DNA of 7,766 nucleotides from assembly GCA_030704765.1 (NCBI GenBank), contig JAUYDD010000172.1:1-7766 (forward strand). Reading direction: 5' to 3'. Shown piece by piece: positions 7,334 to 7,766 of this stretch; the first letter of the stretch is position 1, and each line of letters opens with the position of its first letter. The notes under the pieces were generated by a model. That model ran no database searches, had not been told where the DNA came from, and worked only from the letters and a program-made list of their open reading frames with translations. Source of the stretch: Nanobdellota archaeon. Its GTDB lineage: Archaea; Nanobdellota; Nanobdellia; Pacearchaeales; GW2011-AR1. The translations under genes were made by a program, and so were the position numbers.

Positions 7334-7530
7334 TTTCTAAACCAAAATTTAATCAAGTTTCCAACTAAGACTATAAACAAAGTTATGCTTAATACATAAA
7401 AAAAGCTAATTTTTGATTCTCTAACATAGTTTAGGACAAAATAAAGGATAGTTGTGAAAACTAAGTACATAATCATAAAACCTGAAAATATGCCTGTTTT
7501 TTTAACAGGCTCTCTTTTGTCAAACTCCAT
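7330..7530 (-). CDS. Small two-TM membrane protein, possible N-terminal half of SxtJ
   Basis: The 66-aa protein has a short charged N-tail (MEFDKREPVKKTG), TM1 at about 14-35, a short polar turn (RESK, 37-40) and TM2 at about 42-63, ending in FWFRK. The N-tail is basic near the membrane, predicting both termini inside. I cannot assign it to a family with certainty. However, two TMs followed immediately by the next ORF's helix, TM and SYW/RQF tail reproduce the layout and total length (66+82=148) of a single SxtJ-family protein. It is the first gene of the - strand operon. The ATG coincides with the predicted transcription start, and there is no convincing SD (a GGGGG run is about 13 nt upstream, before the predicted start), so it is probably translated from a leaderless mRNA. 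The ATGA junction couples it to the next ORF. Confidence 0.65.
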   Translation of the reverse strand: MEFDKREPVKKTGIFSGFMIMYLVFTTILYFVLNYVRESKISFFYVLSITLFIVLVGNLIKFWFRK

Positions 7531-7552
7531 TTTTCAAGCAAAACCCCCTTGA

Positions 7553-7560
7553 TTTATAAA
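7553..7560 (-). promoter_or_regulatory. Palindromic TATA box for the carbamoyltransferase operon
   Basis: TTTATAAA reads the same on both strands. On the - strand its centre is about 26 nt from the ATG at 7530, so transcription should start at or beside that codon. On the + strand the same box would start transcription near 7583, just before the structured element at 7597-7666. It could therefore act as a shared or divergent promoter; the flanking BRE, which normally sets direction, is not distinctive on either side. Confidence 0.55.
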
Positions 7561-7582
7561 GTTAATTATGATAAAGAATAAG

Positions 7583-7678
7583 ATTTATCAAAAAAACAAT
7601 CCACCACACCCTAAAGGTTTTTTGTCACAGCTAAAAAATCGCCTGCTGGCGAGTGTGGTTTGATTGGCCCTTGTTTTT
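7583..7678 (+). ncRNA. Candidate small RNA with three-way junction and T-tract
   Basis: Three helices close on each other. P1 pairs CAATC (7597-7601) with GATTG (7662-7666) and, beyond a small internal loop, ACCACAC (7603-7609) with GTGTGGT (7653-7659). P2 pairs T6 (7618-7623) with A6 (7633-7638). P3 is TCGCC (7639-7643) with GGCGA (7648-7652) and loop TGCT. P2, P3 and the 3' strand of P1 abut without unpaired bases. The only junction linker is CCTAAAGG (7610-7617). The segment is much richer in GC than its surroundings, as expected for structured RNA in an AT-rich archaeon. A T-rich run (7671-7678) follows and could terminate a + strand transcript. The - strand operon starts downstream of it, so it is not that operon's leader. 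No known RNA family is recognised; strand and expression are inferred. Confidence 0.4.
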
Positions 7679-7743
7679 AGGATGCACACGAAAACTTTCA
7701 GAAGTTTTCGGCGCCACAAAATTTTCTGAAAAATTTTGATGGC
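7677..7743. repeat. Tandem-hairpin element, copy B
   Basis: TTAGGATGCA (7677-7686), identical to positions 1-10, leads into two hairpins. The first pairs CGAAAACTT (7689-7697) with AAGTTTTCG (7702-7710) around the loop TCAG, the same loop as in copy A. The second pairs GCCA plus CAAAATTTT (7713-7725) with AAAATTTTG plus TGGC (7730-7743, bulged A at 7739) around CTGA. The stem sequences differ from copy A while pairing is kept. Just after it, GCATGAAAATT (7743-7753) repeats positions 8-18 of copy A, so the element may continue past the window end. Confidence 0.55.
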
Positions 7744-7766
7744 ATGAAAATTCTTAAATTATCAAC

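Noticed and set aside
7568..7663. 31-codon + strand ORF beginning MIKNKIYQ
   Set aside because: It runs through the GC-rich paired element, lacks a ribosome binding site and shows no recognisable protein features. A chance ORF over a structured segment is more likely.
7597..7666. tRNA gene or riboswitch of the - strand operon
   Set aside because: Stem lengths and loops do not fit a tRNA cloverleaf. The predicted - strand transcript starts at about 7530, so the fold lies outside its leader.
1..7766. Composite mobile element bounded by the two end repeats
   Set aside because: There is no transposase, integrase or target duplication, the repeats are in direct orientation with differing stems, and the enclosed genes look like ordinary chromosomal operons.

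Overview
The window looks archaeal, most likely from a DPANN lineage such as Woesearchaeota or Pacearchaeota. The reasons are an archaeal AglB-type oligosaccharyltransferase, a tiny CxxC/CxxC zinc-ribbon protein of a type I recall from those genomes, TATA-like boxes about 26 nt upstream of start codons (leaderless transcription), and strongly AT-rich codon use. The lineage is an inference from memory, because no rRNA or other marker gene is present.

Layout. Positions 1-230 are non-coding and hold tandem hairpins plus a 13-bp inverted repeat around a smaller hairpin. On the + strand follow a 49-aa zinc-ribbon protein (231-380), the oligosaccharyltransferase AglB (435-3206) and, 4 nt later with a strong Shine-Dalgarno sequence, a polysaccharide-deacetylase-like protein (3211-3990). 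On the - strand, ending only 4 nt from the deacetylase stop, is a tightly packed five-gene operon read from 7530 down to 3995: two small membrane proteins, a NodU/CmcH/TobZ-family O-carbamoyltransferase, a membrane-anchored SGNH hydrolase, and a 53-aa DUF5989 protein. Its neighbouring genes overlap or are separated by 1 nt. Positions 7531-7766 are non-coding and hold a palindromic TATA box, a compact three-way-junction fold followed by a T-tract, and a second copy of the tandem-hairpin element seen at the window start.

How the genes may work together. AglB transfers a lipid-linked glycan to asparagines of surface proteins. The deacetylase-like protein probably edits a sugar. The - strand operon has the gene content of the sxtI-sxtJ-sxtK-sxtL block of cyanobacterial saxitoxin clusters (carbamoyltransferase, small membrane protein, tiny membrane protein, GDSL/SGNH hydrolase). 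Set beside AglB in an archaeon with no visible toxin genes, it suggests that the four-part module is a general membrane-associated carbamoylation/ester-editing system, here perhaps acting on the surface glycan. The SxtJ-like component appears to be split into two translationally coupled ORFs. The most interesting points are this module, the split SxtJ, and the paired structured elements at the window ends.
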